From Bordetella parapertussis (GTDB taxonomy: Bacteria > Pseudomonadota > Gammaproteobacteria > Burkholderiales > Burkholderiaceae_B), in the NCBI GenBank assembly GCA_945872285.1, contig CAMBZR010000010.1, positions 1 to 58,960 of the forward strand: DNA of 58,960 nt, in the 5' to 3' direction. The translations under genes and the position numbers were made by a program. The notes under the pieces were generated by a model. That model saw nothing but the letters and a program-made list of their open reading frames with translations. It was not told the DNA's origin and made no database searches. The first letter of the stretch is position 1. Every line of letters starts with the position of its first letter. Shown here piece by piece: positions 1 to 11,580 of this stretch.

Positions 1-2
1 CC

Positions 3-11
3 TGTGGATAA
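3..11 (-). promoter_or_regulatory. DnaA box upstream of dnaA
   Basis: TGTGGATAA reads as the consensus DnaA box TTATCCACA on the minus strand. It lies about 45 bases before the dnaA start, where origin or autoregulatory boxes are expected. A possible -10 element TAGAAT sits at 29-34, so a bound DnaA would cover the -35 region of such a promoter. The rest of any box cluster lies to the left, outside the window, so I cannot say whether the origin itself is here. Confidence 0.7.
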
Positions 12-56
12 CTTTGCCGCTGACAGGGTAGAATCGGGGTTTACTTAGCGAGTCTC

Positions 57-1571
57 ATGAACCAGTTTTGGCAGTCCTGCGTCTTACACCTAGAGCAGGA
101 GTTTCCCCCCCAACAAATCAGCGCGTGGATACGCCCGTTGATTCCGCTAGGCTTTGACGAAGCCCAGGCGTGTTTACGCCTGTCTGCGCCAAACCGCTTT
201 AAGCTTGACTGGGTTCGTAAGAATTTTGCCAATCAAATCGAAACGTTTGCAACGACTTGGTACAAACGACCGGTCCACGTTTTATTTGAACTCGCTGCCA
301 CCGAGCCCGAACTCTCGACATTACCCGCGGCACACCCAAATTTAAATGCGCCGGGCACGCAGACCTCTGAGCTTAGCGTTGCGCAAGCCTGGCCGGGCGC
401 CGCTCAAACACTTGAAAATGCCGACGCCACCACATCGTTACCCACGCACGCTGGCGCTTACGCAGAGCAAAATAAGCAAGCGCCTCAACCGTTTGCTGCG
501 ATAAACGGGTCTTCAGGGGCACAAACCAGTGCCCAAGCAACAGATGAGCGCTCGCGCTTAAACGTAGAGCTGACCTTTGAACGTTTTGTAACAGGCAAAG
601 CCAACCAGCTCGCCCGAGCGGCGGCTTTGCAAGTCGCTGAAAACCCAGGCACCTCTTACAACCCATTGTTTTTATATGGCGGTGTTGGTTTGGGTAAAAC
701 CCACCTTATTCACGCCATTGGCAACGCGCTCATCGGCGCACGCAAAGGCGCGCGCGTCAGATATGTGCATGCCGATCAATACGTATCCGACGTCGTCAAG
801 GCTTACCAACGCAAAGCGTTTGATGACTTTAAGCGTTACTACCATTCGCTTGATCTGTTATTGATCGATGATATTCAGTTTTTTTCTGGCAAAAACCGCA
901 CACAAGAAGAGTTTTTTTATGCGTTCGAAGCGATGGTCGCGCAACGCAAACAAATCATCATCACGAGCGATACCTATCCTAAAGAGTTGTCGGGCATCGA
1001 CACGCGTCTGATCTCAAGGTTTGACTCAGGACTGACGGTTGCAATCGAACCGCCCGAACTCGAAATGCGGGTCGCAATCTTGCTACGCAAAGCCGAGCAA
1101 GAAGGCATTGCGCTGCCAGAGGACGTCGCGTTCTTTATCGCCAAGCACCTGCGTAGCAATGTGCGCGAACTTGAGGGCGCGCTTAAAAAGGTTGTGGCTT
1201 ATGCGCGCTTCCATGGGCGTGATGTTGCTAACGTAGATATTTGTAAAGATGCACTTAAAGACTTGCTGTCAGCTTCTAGCGGTCAGGTGACGGTTGAAAA
1301 CATTCAAAGGACTGTTGCCGATTACTACAAGATTAAAGTCGCCGACATGTATTCAAAACGTCGACCTGCCAACATTGCAATGCCGCGTCAGGTTGCAATG
1401 TACCTAGCAAAAGAACTGACGCAAAAAAGCTTGCCAGAAATCGGCGATCTGTTTGGTGGCCGCGATCACACTACCGTTTTACATGCAGTCAGAAAAATCG
1501 CTGATCTTCGCGCGAAACAGACAGACCTAAACCATACGCTGCATGTGCTTGAACAAACTTTAAAGGGATAA
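57..1571 (+). CDS. dnaA: Chromosomal replication initiator DnaA
   Basis: DnaA binds DnaA boxes at the origin and opens the duplex in an ATP-dependent way. The 504-residue protein shows domain I at the N-terminus (about 1-85) and a low-complexity Ala/Gln/Thr linker (about 90-165). The AAA+ domain has a Walker A motif GGVGLGKTH near residue 208 and Walker [10 protein letters not shown] near 270. Domain IV carries the DnaA signature [15 protein letters not shown] near 467. The length is normal for a betaproteobacterium. The stop is followed after 3 bases by dnaN, so the two are probably cotranscribed. The linker differs from those I know, as is usual for this domain. Confidence 0.98.
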   Translation: MNQFWQSCVLHLEQEFPPQQISAWIRPLIPLGFDEAQACLRLSAPNRFKLDWVRKNFANQIETFATTWYKRPVHVLFELAATEPELSTLPAAHPNLNAPGTQTSELSVAQAWPGAAQTLENADATTSLPTHAGAYAEQNKQAPQPFAAINGSSGAQTSAQATDERSRLNVELTFERFVTGKANQLARAAALQVAENPGTSYNPLFLYGGVGLGKTHLIHAIGNALIGARKGARVRYVHADQYVSDVVKAYQRKAFDDFKRYYHSLDLLLIDDIQFFSGKNRTQEEFFYAFEAMVAQRKQIIITSDTYPKELSGIDTRLISRFDSGLTVAIEPPELEMRVAILLRKAEQEGIALPEDVAFFIAKHLRSNVRELEGALKKVVAYARFHGRDVANVDICKDALKDLLSASSGQVTVENIQRTVADYYKIKVADMYSKRRPANIAMPRQVAMYLAKELTQKSLPEIGDLFGGRDHTTVLHAVRKIADLRAKQTDLNHTLHVLEQTLKG

Positions 1572-1574
1572 TCC

Positions 1575-2684
1575 ATGCAACTTGTCCAGACCCCCCGCGA
1601 TGCCCTGCTTAAACCGCTTACAACGGTTGCCGGAATTGTTGAACGCCGCCATACACTTCCTATCCTTGCGAATATCTTGGTGCGCAAGCAAGCCGAGCGT
1701 GTTTCGTTTATCGCAACGGATCTTGAAGTTCAGATCACCACGCACGCTGAGTTTGGTGTCGGCGGCGAAAGCGAATCGTTGACGGTTGCCGCCCGCAAAC
1801 TGTTAGACATTTTGCGGGCCCTGCCAGACATAGGCGACGTCAAGCTCTCGACCACGGGTGGCAAGCTCGCCATTCAAACGGGCAAAAGCCGGTTCTCACT
1901 GCAGACACTCGCTGCAACAGAGTTTCCGACAATGACGCAGCCCGAACGCTGGGATGTTTCGTTAACGCTCACGCGCAAGACCCTGAAGCACCTGTTTAAT
2001 ATGGCGCACTTTGCGATGGCGCAACAAGACATCCGTTATTACCTAAACGGTATGCTGATGGTCTTTGAGCCGGGTTTGTTGCGCGCAGTTGCCACCGATG
2101 GTCACCGTCTCGCGCACAGCTCGACGCCGGTCGAGGGTGTGGCTGTCAAGCACGAAGTCATTGTGCCGCGCAAAACTGTTCTTGAAATGCAGCGTCTGCT
2201 CGATGACTCAGACGAACCTGTCACGATTGATGTGGCGCCTGGGCAAATTCGGTTTTCCTTTGGTCACGTGGAATTGGTTTCAAAACTGGTTGAGGGGAAG
2301 TTTCCAGATTTCAACCGTGTGATTCCTTCAAACTACACACGCCATTTTGATGTGTCGCGCGAGACCCTGCAAGGTTGTTTGCAACGCGCCGCAATTTTGA
2401 CGACGGATAAGTTTCGTAGCGTGCGCTTGCAACTTGGTCAGCACCTGCTAAAAATTTCTTCTACCAATGCCGAGCAAGAAGAGGCTCAAGAGGAAGTCGA
2501 TGTTGACTATGACCACGAAGCGCTCGATGTGGGATTTAACGTCAGCTATCTGCTAGATTTTCTAGCCAACGTCAAAACCGAAACGATTCGCTGGTCTGTC
2601 ATGCCAGACGCGAACGCCTCTGCCCTTATTACATTACTTGATGACGAGTCCTTTAAGTATGTCGTCATGCCCATGCGGATTTAA
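1575..2684 (+). CDS. dnaN: DNA polymerase III beta sliding clamp
   Basis: The beta clamp encircles DNA and tethers polymerase III and other clamp-binding enzymes. The 369-residue protein has the expected length for three repeated clamp domains and ends with the conserved pattern YVVMPMRI. The start MQLVQTPRDALLKPL follows the dnaA stop by three bases. gyrB begins three bases after its stop. The order dnaA-dnaN-gyrB without recF in between is seen in many Burkholderiales. Nothing in the sequence looks damaged. Confidence 0.98.
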   Translation: MQLVQTPRDALLKPLTTVAGIVERRHTLPILANILVRKQAERVSFIATDLEVQITTHAEFGVGGESESLTVAARKLLDILRALPDIGDVKLSTTGGKLAIQTGKSRFSLQTLAATEFPTMTQPERWDVSLTLTRKTLKHLFNMAHFAMAQQDIRYYLNGMLMVFEPGLLRAVATDGHRLAHSSTPVEGVAVKHEVIVPRKTVLEMQRLLDDSDEPVTIDVAPGQIRFSFGHVELVSKLVEGKFPDFNRVIPSNYTRHFDVSRETLQGCLQRAAILTTDKFRSVRLQLGQHLLKISSTNAEQEEAQEEVDVDYDHEALDVGFNVSYLLDFLANVKTETIRWSVMPDANASALITLLDDESFKYVVMPMRI

Positions 2685-5153
<2,469 letters not shown>

Positions 5154-5215
5154 GTTGGATCACACAGTTGGATGACTGCGCTGGGCGTCTGATCGCGCCA
5201 GCAAAAGGGGAAAAG

Positions 5216-6220
5216 ATGTTCGCTTGTATCAACACACACGCGCTAAAAACACGCGCTTTGCGGTTCGTCAGCGCAATGGTTTTGCTGAGCGCAAGTATGG
5301 GGGCGTGGGCTGCTTATCCTGATCGACCCTTGACCCTTATTGTGCCCTTTGCGGCCGGTGGGCCGACCGACGTGATGGCGCGCGTGGTTGCCGAAAGCTT
5401 AACGAAGGTGATGGGGCAGCCGGTCATCGTTGAAAATACGCCTGGGGCGGGCGGCACGGTGGGCGGCACACGTGCTTCGCGCGCGCCCGGCGATGGCTAC
5501 ACGATGTTGATTGGCAATGGCGGTACCCTGGCGGTAAATGCGACGTTATATAAAAACCTGTCTTACGATGTTTTGAAAGACTTTATTGCGATCGCCTCAA
5601 TCGGGGATGCCCCACAAGTGATATCCGCAAGAAAAGATTTTCCGGCGACAGGGCTCGATGAGTTTGCCGCCTACCTCAAGCAAAACGCGGCACGCCTGAA
5701 TTTTGGTGCGGCTGGCGTGGGCTCTGGAACTTGGTTGGGGGGGCAGTTGATCAACGTGGCGCTAGGTGTCAAAGTAAATGGAGTGAATTACCGCGGGGCA
5801 GGTCAGGCGGTGAACGACGTGATGGCCGGGCATATCGACTACATGGTTGAAAGCACCACGACGGCAGTGCGCTATGTGAAGTCGGGCATGGTCAAAGCGG
5901 TTGTGGTGTTGCGACCTAAGCGCATCGCAGCGCTACCTGATGTGCCGTCGGCAGGTGAGTCGGGTTATCCAGGCTTGTTGTATGACATCTGGAACATGAT
6001 TTTAGTGCCTAAGGGCACGCCTTCTGAGGTCGTGACAAAGTTGAGTCAGTCGTTACAGCTTGCTTTGCAGGCACCTGAATTACGCGCGCGGTTTGTGGCG
6101 GCGGGCATTGAAGATCCAACACCAGCACAAAAAACTCCCGAAGGGGCGCGCGACCTTCTGGCCAGTGAGGTGGCACGGTGGCGGCCACTCATTATCGAGT
6201 TAGGTGCGACTCCTGAATAA
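5216..6220 (+). CDS. Bug-family tripartite tricarboxylate receptor (periplasmic)
   Basis: This is an extracytoplasmic solute-binding protein of the Bug/TctC family, which captures small carboxylates in the periplasm. The N-terminus MFACINTHALKTR precedes a hydrophobic signal peptide ending near GAWA-AYPDRPL. The family hallmarks follow: LIVPFAAGGPTDVMARV, VIVENTPGAGG and later the GYP-type segment. The start at 5216 is preferred over an upstream TTG (5168) because AAAAGGGGAAAAG lies just before it and it begins a proper signal peptide. No TctA or TctB permease gene is nearby. Its neighbour, an iron-type alcohol dehydrogenase 80 bases downstream, may share the substrate. The ligand is unknown. 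Confidence 0.9.
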   Translation: MFACINTHALKTRALRFVSAMVLLSASMGAWAAYPDRPLTLIVPFAAGGPTDVMARVVAESLTKVMGQPVIVENTPGAGGTVGGTRASRAPGDGYTMLIGNGGTLAVNATLYKNLSYDVLKDFIAIASIGDAPQVISARKDFPATGLDEFAAYLKQNAARLNFGAAGVGSGTWLGGQLINVALGVKVNGVNYRGAGQAVNDVMAGHIDYMVESTTTAVRYVKSGMVKAVVVLRPKRIAALPDVPSAGESGYPGLLYDIWNMILVPKGTPSEVVTKLSQSLQLALQAPELRARFVAAGIEDPTPAQKTPEGARDLLASEVARWRPLIIELGATPE

Positions 6221-6300
6221 GGTGCGTGGCAACCATTTTTTTATAAAACGGGCCACTGCGCTACCGCATAACCGCTAGCTTCGTTAAAAGGCACAACCGC

Positions 6301-7464
6301 ATGACGACAACGACGCTTGCAAGCTTCTTTTGTCCAAGTACGATTTTTATGGGCGTGGGTGCTTACAAAAAAATCAACGAAATTGTGACAACGCTTGGGT
6401 GCACGCGGCTCTTTGTCGCGCTAGACGCCGCGCTAATTAGTAGCGAATTCTATGCTGAGATTCAGACCCTGTTGGCGGCGGCGGGCGTACAAACGGCTGT
6501 GTTTACAGACATCGAGCCCGACCCGAGCGCCCATACGGTTGAGCGGGCGTTTGCAGCATGCCAAGCCCACCAGGCAAGCGCGGTGTTGGCGATTGGCGGA
6601 GGCAGCACAATAGACGTCGCCAAGGCCGTGGGTATTCTTGCGACCAATGGAGGACGAATCCATGATTACGAGGGGATCGATAAGTTTAAAACTGCGCCCC
6701 TTACGCTGATCGCGATCCCAACCACGGCGGGTACGGGCTCAGAAGTGTCTGGCTCGTGCGTGATTACCGATACAGAAAAAAACCTCAAAATGTCGATCCG
6801 ACATGCGGCCTTAAACCCTGCTCGCTTCGCGATTCTTGATCCGTTGGCGTTGCGAACGGTACCAGCTCACGTTGCGGCGCATTCTGGCATTGATGCGTTT
6901 GTGCACGCCTTCGAGTCGTACTTGTCGCTGCAAACAAACCTCATGACAGACGCTATTAATTTACAGGCGCTTGAACTGCTTGCAACAAATATTCGGCCGT
7001 TTGTCGCAAATCGACAAAATTTAAATGCTGGACTAAATATGCTGTGTGGCTCGGCGCTTGCGGGCATGACCTTTGGTCAAACGGGTCTGGGTAATGTGCA
7101 TTGCATGGCACGTTTTGTCGGCGCGCAGTTTCATTTGTCGCATGGGTTGTCTAACGCGCTGTGTCTGCCGCATGTCGCGCGATTTAACCTAGTGGCGAAT
7201 CCAGAAAAATTTGCACGTGTGGCGGTTGCGATGGGGCGACCCGTACAACAGTGGCCGGTGTTAGATGCCGCGCAGGCCGCCGTTCAGGCCATTGCGGCGA
7301 TGTGTACCGATTTATCGATTCCGCCGCGGTTGCGAGACGTTGGGGTGACGCCAGATGGGTTTGCTGAATTGGCTCGGTTGTGTCTACAGGCTAATTACAA
7401 TCGCTGGAATCCACGGCACACGTCTGAGGCCGAGTTCAGGGCTTTATTTGAACAGGCGTATTGA
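6301..7464 (+). CDS. Iron-containing alcohol dehydrogenase family protein
   Basis: This 387-residue protein belongs to the group III (iron-containing) alcohol dehydrogenase superfamily, which also includes maleylacetate reductases and glycerol dehydrogenase-like enzymes. Visible marks are the NAD(P) loop GGGSTIDVAKAVG, the segment PTTAGTGSEVSGSCV, and candidate metal ligands in GIDAFVHAFESYLS and HLSHGLSNALC. It follows a Bug receptor in the same direction, which suggests that it reduces or oxidises a catabolite taken up by that system. I infer this from position only. The substrate and the metal cannot be told from sequence. It is only distantly similar to the second member of the family at 56873. 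Confidence 0.88.
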   Translation: MTTTTLASFFCPSTIFMGVGAYKKINEIVTTLGCTRLFVALDAALISSEFYAEIQTLLAAAGVQTAVFTDIEPDPSAHTVERAFAACQAHQASAVLAIGGGSTIDVAKAVGILATNGGRIHDYEGIDKFKTAPLTLIAIPTTAGTGSEVSGSCVITDTEKNLKMSIRHAALNPARFAILDPLALRTVPAHVAAHSGIDAFVHAFESYLSLQTNLMTDAINLQALELLATNIRPFVANRQNLNAGLNMLCGSALAGMTFGQTGLGNVHCMARFVGAQFHLSHGLSNALCLPHVARFNLVANPEKFARVAVAMGRPVQQWPVLDAAQAAVQAIAAMCTDLSIPPRLRDVGVTPDGFAELARLCLQANYNRWNPRHTSEAEFRALFEQAY

Positions 7465-7466
7465 GC

Positions 7467-7796
7467 TCACCACGCTGATCCTGCGACCCATAAGACGGGT
7501 AGGTTTTTGTCTTTGGCGCGCTTAAGTAATTCTAATAACGGAAACGCGCGCTGTCGTAAGCCAACAGGCTGCGAGAGTGGCTCTTGTGCTTGATCGTCGG
7601 TTTCGCGAGGCTGAGGTGCGAGCGCCCCAGCTTGCTCAAGCGCCAAGATGTTTTGTGTCAGGTGTTCGGGCATGAAGACGCCCCGGAGGGGTAGTTCAAC
7701 ACCGTCGAGTTTGCCCATGATGCGTAACAGCGGTTTTGCGTGCTGAGAAAGCATCAGGATATCTGCGCCGGCCTTACTGCTGAAAGTCACTAACAT
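7467..7796 (-). CDS. DUF1840 domain-containing protein
   Basis: This small 109-residue cytoplasmic protein matches the DUF1840 pattern as I know it. It opens MLVTFSSKAGADILM, continues with a segment on a residual organic side (MGKLDGVELPLRGVFMPEHL), and ends with a polar C-terminal part rich in Leu. Its function is unknown. The start at 7796 is chosen because CCAGGAGATTTACG lies just before the ATG; a longer reading frame upstream has no such site. It converges on the iron-type dehydrogenase gene with only two bases between the stop codons. It diverges from the RHS gene with a 94-base gap. Confidence 0.75.
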   Translation of the reverse strand: MLVTFSSKAGADILMLSQHAKPLLRIMGKLDGVELPLRGVFMPEHLTQNILALEQAGALAPQPRETDDQAQEPLSQPVGLRQRAFPLLELLKRAKDKNLPVLWVAGSAW

Positions 7797-7890
7797 CGTA
7801 AATCTCCTGGTGGATAAAGTGGGCACAGGTATCCGCCTAAGCGCGCAGACTGTTGCAAGCTTACCCTTTTGTGGCACAGGTATAAAACCC

Positions 7891-10800
7891 ATGAGAGTCT
7901 GGTTAGCAAGCAGCTTGCTATTTTTTATTCAAACAGGATGGGCGGCGGGCGCAATTTGTACGTTGACCGAGCTCGGTGACCCGTGTCCGCAAGGCGGTGT
8001 AGCGACTTTGGGCGCGGCCACACCAGCACCCAATGTTGGAGTGGGTAATCCGGTCGATCGGCGTAGCGGAAACAAGTATCAACGCGACACCGACCTGCCT
8101 GATTTGAAACAGGCGCCAGGCCTTGAGCTCGTTCGCCATTACAACGCGATGGATCCGCGACAAAACGCACTTGGTCGTGGGTGGTCTTGGTCGTATGACA
8201 CGCGCGTGTATGACATGGGTGGCCAAGTACAAGTGCTTCAGGCCGATGGCAGCCATCTGCGGTTTGAGTGCGATCGCGCGGGGCGCTGTGTGAGTGCGCA
8301 AGTTCAGCGGGGCGTGATTAGACGACATAGACTGGGTTGGGATTGGTTATGGCCGACCGGTAAATGCTTGCGCTTTGACGCGCCCGGGCGCTTGACGGGC
8401 TGGTCTTATGTCGCGCAAGCGTTCAGCCTAAAACCTGCGCCTGCGCAGTGCGCGAAGCAACTTGCTGTGCGTATTGTTCGGCATCAGGCGCCGTCGCGCT
8501 GGCATGGAGAAATCGACCAAGTCATTCATTTGCCCACACAAGAACGGTTGAAGTTTTTTTATGAACGAACCCCCTCGCCTGGTGCGCAAACCAGCGAGCC
8601 TTCGCCCAAACCGTTGCAAGCGTCTGGCACGCTTGTGGCGGTACAGACCCCAAAGGGCTTGTTTCGTTATGTGCATCAGGCGGGATTTTTGAGTGGGGTG
8701 ATTCGACCAGACGCCATGCAACGCCGTTACCACCAGGAGCCCTCTCTGCAGCAGGGCCGCAGCGAGGCATTGACTGGAATCTCTTTAGCAGGGGCAAATG
8801 CCGCGCACGTGTTGCGGACACATACCTGGCAGTATGACAGCGCGGGCCGCGCGCAAAAATTTGTACCAGGCTCACCCGAGGCACTTGTGGTGGGCTTGCC
8901 AACAACGGTGTCTGACGCGGCGCTGGGGTTGGTGATCGACTACGACGCTCGACGCGCGATTCAACGTTTGTCGTTTAATGCAAGAGGCTGGCCCGGTTTG
9001 ACGTTACGCTTTGATGACAAAGGGCGCCTGACCCAATGGCACAGCCGTGGTGTGACGCCCGAGCGCGTAGCGTACCGCGAGCAACTCACGCAACCCGCTG
9101 GCGAAAAGATGTTTGCGGACCAGACGTTGCCCTCGCAGCTGCTATCGCGCCATTTCAGTGAGCAAGAGGTTTGGCGTTGGCGGTTTGATTCGTTTGGACG
9201 CGTTTGGGTCTTACAGGCGCGGTCTCAGTTTGCAAAGCCGGTGGATATTCGTGTGGCTTGGCGTGGCGCGCGTCCTCAGGTGGTCGCACACCCTGAAGAA
9301 ACACAAATTTGGCGCACGAATTCCTCTGGACAATTGCGCGAGCGCGAGGTGATTCGACGAACCACCCGGGCAGACTGGTTGAGCGTGCTTTGGCCCGAGT
9401 GGCGCTATCGCGAACAATTTACTTATGACGCGCTGGGTCGCCGCGTCACGCACACGCTACCAGAGGGCGGTCAGTTGCGTTACCACTGGACAGCGACACA
9501 GTTGCAGGCGATCCAATGGATTCGCGCGAACGGCGCTAAGCAGTGGGTGTTTCAGGCAGGCGCGCTGGGGTTGACGCACGGGAATGGTCTGCTGACCTTG
9601 CGCCAGTTGGGCACTGCGCAGACAGAAACTCAGCGGGCGCTGGGGCTTGAGCAGTTGGTGGTGTATCAGCCCTCAACGCGTCAAGCGCTTTACCGACAAC
9701 GCTTAAGCCTCAACCTTGAGGGTGTGTTGTCGCACGAATACCTCTGGCTGAACGGTCAAGAGCAAAGTACGCGGTACGACTACGATCCCGAGCGACGGCT
9801 CAGTCGCTATCGCACGCACACGACCGGGCGTGATGCCACGGGGCAGGCTTACTCTTGGTTGCGCTCTGGGGCCGCTCGCCCGGCGCTTGCGCGCGATGCG
9901 ACCGGTTTGCCCACGCGGGTCGGGTCCTTTGTGTTGCATTACAACGCCCAGCGCCGGCTCAGCCGGGTCGTCGATGTGCAGGATGCGACGCGAGCGGTCA
10001 CCTATGGACACAATGCGTTCTCTGAACGAATTTGGCGCCAAGAAGGGCAGACCCGCACGCAATATCTTTTTGATCAACAGCAGCTAGTCGCGCAGGCACG
10101 CGAAGTTCGTGGGCGCATACACGTCACACGACGGTTTATTTATGCGCAGCAGGTTCCTGTTGCTGTGATCGAGTATGGCGAGCAAGCCACGTCGGCAGAG
10201 TTGTATTTTTTTCATACGGATGCGGTTGGCCTGCCTCAGTTTTTGACCGATGCGAAACAGGCAATTCGTTGGCGTGCGAGTTACAGTCCGTTTGGCCAAT
10301 TGCTCGAGCAAACGCACGATCTAGGTGAGCAGTTTGTTCAGCCCTTGCGCCTGCCGGGCCAGGTGGTGGATCCTTTAACGGGGTGGCATGACAATTATCA
10401 ACGCACCTATGACCCGGGCGTGGGTCACTACCTTGAGCCTGATCCGCTCGGACCGGTGCCAGGCAATAGTCAGTATGGCTACGCGCAACAGCAGCCGCGC
10501 AAGTATGCCGACCCGCTAGGGCTCTTACTGTTTGCCTTTGATGGCACGGCGAATCATGCAGCGTCACAAACGAATGTTTGGCTTTTTGCGCAGCAATATC
10601 GAGGGGGCTCTGTGAAATATATCGAAGGGCCGGCCGGCGATCTTGGGTTAGACGCGACCCAAAAAGCGACGGACGCGGCGATTGCCTGGTCGGGCAAGCA
10701 ACGGGTCGATCGCCAGTGGGAGCGATGGTTAAACGCCGTCGCTTTGCAGCGCGAGGGGGCACAAGCTTTGGCACTTGATGTGGTGGGCTTTTCACGCGGA

Positions 10801-11529
10801 GCCGCTCTGGCGCGACATTTCGGTAATCGCGTGGTGAGTCACTTGCGCGACGGCCGGTTTTGGCTGCAACACCCCACCTTAGGGACGCTATCTAGTTGTG
10901 TCGACCTACGCTTTATGGGTTTATTTGATACGGTGGCGCAGTTCAACGTTTTGGGTGCGGGTAACGCGGCCTTTGATTTGACCATTGCGCCGGCTTGGAA
11001 ATGGGTGTCGCACGCCGTGGCGCTACACGAACACCGCTGGTTGTTTCCGTTGACCTCTGCCCGCGGAACGCAGCGAAGCAGCAACGTGATCGAGCGAGCT
11101 TTCGTGGGCGCGCATGCCGATATTGGTGGGGGTTATTTAACGCGCCAGACATCGCTGGGCTCGACGCCGGGCGATTTGTCGCACGTGGCGCTGGCGTGGA
11201 TGCATTGGCAGGCGCAGGCGGCGGGCGTGCCCTTAGGTCCTGGGCCAGACAAGGCGTCGGTGAAACGTCCGATTGTGCACGATGAGCGCGCGGTATTTCA
11301 TAGAAGCATGCAAAGAACAGACCGCCGCGTGAATCAACCAGATGGCACGAAGTGGGTCGATTACCAAGAATATGCGCCGGGCCTCGGTGCTGAGCTACGC
11401 CGCCAGGCTGAGTCGCTGCTAGAGCGTCGATCACCGCTCTTGCCACAGGCGAGCGACAGCGTGGGCTGGGTAAATATGGAGCGCTATACAAAATGGTTGC
11501 GAGACACGGCCGGCTGGCACTGGGACTAA
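7891..11529 (+). CDS. RHS-repeat protein with C-terminal Tle1/DUF2235 phospholipase-like domain
   Basis: This 1212-residue protein begins with a Sec-type signal (MRVWLASSLLFFIQTGWAAG) and a DUF6531-like N-terminal segment (GVGNPVDRRSGNKY). Many YD/RHS repeats follow, then the RHS core end motif HYLEPDPLGP (about 846) and KYADPLGL (about 871). Right after this, residues about 880-1212 form a domain with FDGTANH (D884), the nucleophile elbow GFSRGAA (S968) and VGAHADIGGGY (H1075, D1077). These are the signature blocks of Tle1/DUF2235 type VI phospholipase effectors. RHS shells usually deliver such toxic tips. No PAAR domain, VgrG or type VI genes are present in the window. The 7891 ATG is preferred over an upstream GTG (7810) because it starts the signal peptide. 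argS follows after 51 bases, so no immunity gene is downstream. Confidence 0.85.
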   Translation: MRVWLASSLLFFIQTGWAAGAICTLTELGDPCPQGGVATLGAATPAPNVGVGNPVDRRSGNKYQRDTDLPDLKQAPGLELVRHYNAMDPRQNALGRGWSWSYDTRVYDMGGQVQVLQADGSHLRFECDRAGRCVSAQVQRGVIRRHRLGWDWLWPTGKCLRFDAPGRLTGWSYVAQAFSLKPAPAQCAKQLAVRIVRHQAPSRWHGEIDQVIHLPTQERLKFFYERTPSPGAQTSEPSPKPLQASGTLVAVQTPKGLFRYVHQAGFLSGVIRPDAMQRRYHQEPSLQQGRSEALTGISLAGANAAHVLRTHTWQYDSAGRAQKFVPGSPEALVVGLPTTVSDAALGLVIDYDARRAIQRLSFNARGWPGLTLRFDDKGRLTQWHSRGVTPERVAYREQLTQPAGEKMFADQTLPSQLLSRHFSEQEVWRWRFDSFGRVWVLQARSQFAKPVDIRVAWRGARPQVVAHPEETQIWRTNSSGQLREREVIRRTTRADWLSVLWPEWRYREQFTYDALGRRVTHTLPEGGQLRYHWTATQLQAIQWIRANGAKQWVFQAGALGLTHGNGLLTLRQLGTAQTETQRALGLEQLVVYQPSTRQALYRQRLSLNLEGVLSHEYLWLNGQEQSTRYDYDPERRLSRYRTHTTGRDATGQAYSWLRSGAARPALARDATGLPTRVGSFVLHYNAQRRLSRVVDVQDATRAVTYGHNAFSERIWRQEGQTRTQYLFDQQQLVAQAREVRGRIHVTRRFIYAQQVPVAVIEYGEQATSAELYFFHTDAVGLPQFLTDAKQAIRWRASYSPFGQLLEQTHDLGEQFVQPLRLPGQVVDPLTGWHDNYQRTYDPGVGHYLEPDPLGPVPGNSQYGYAQQQPRKYADPLGLLLFAFDGTANHAASQTNVWLFAQQYRGGSVKYIEGPAGDLGLDATQKATDAAIAWSGKQRVDRQWERWLNAVALQREGAQALALDVVGFSRGAALARHFGNRVVSHLRDGRFWLQHPTLGTLSSCVDLRFMGLFDTVAQFNVLGAGNAAFDLTIAPAWKWVSHAVALHEHRWLFPLTSARGTQRSSNVIERAFVGAHADIGGGYLTRQTSLGSTPGDLSHVALAWMHWQAQAAGVPLGPGPDKASVKRPIVHDERAVFHRSMQRTDRRVNQPDGTKWVDYQEYAPGLGAELRRQAESLLERRSPLLPQASDSVGWVNMERYTKWLRDTAGWHWD

Positions 11530-11542
11530 GCGCATTTCAGGC

Positions 11543-11548
11543 TATGAT
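11543..11548 (+). promoter_or_regulatory. Possible -10 element before argS
   Basis: TATGAT matches five of six consensus bases and lies 32 bases before the argS start, just after the RHS stop codon. A plausible but weak -35 would fall within the last RHS codons. It suggests that argS has its own promoter and does not depend on RHS gene transcription. Confidence 0.3.
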
Positions 11549-11580
11549 TTGAACCTTCAACTTGTCGTGTTTTTAAGCCC

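Noticed and set aside
10136..10795. 219-codon open frame on the minus strand inside the RHS gene
   Set aside because: It is antisense to the RHS coding sequence, has no recognisable domain, and arises from the high G+C codon pattern of that gene.
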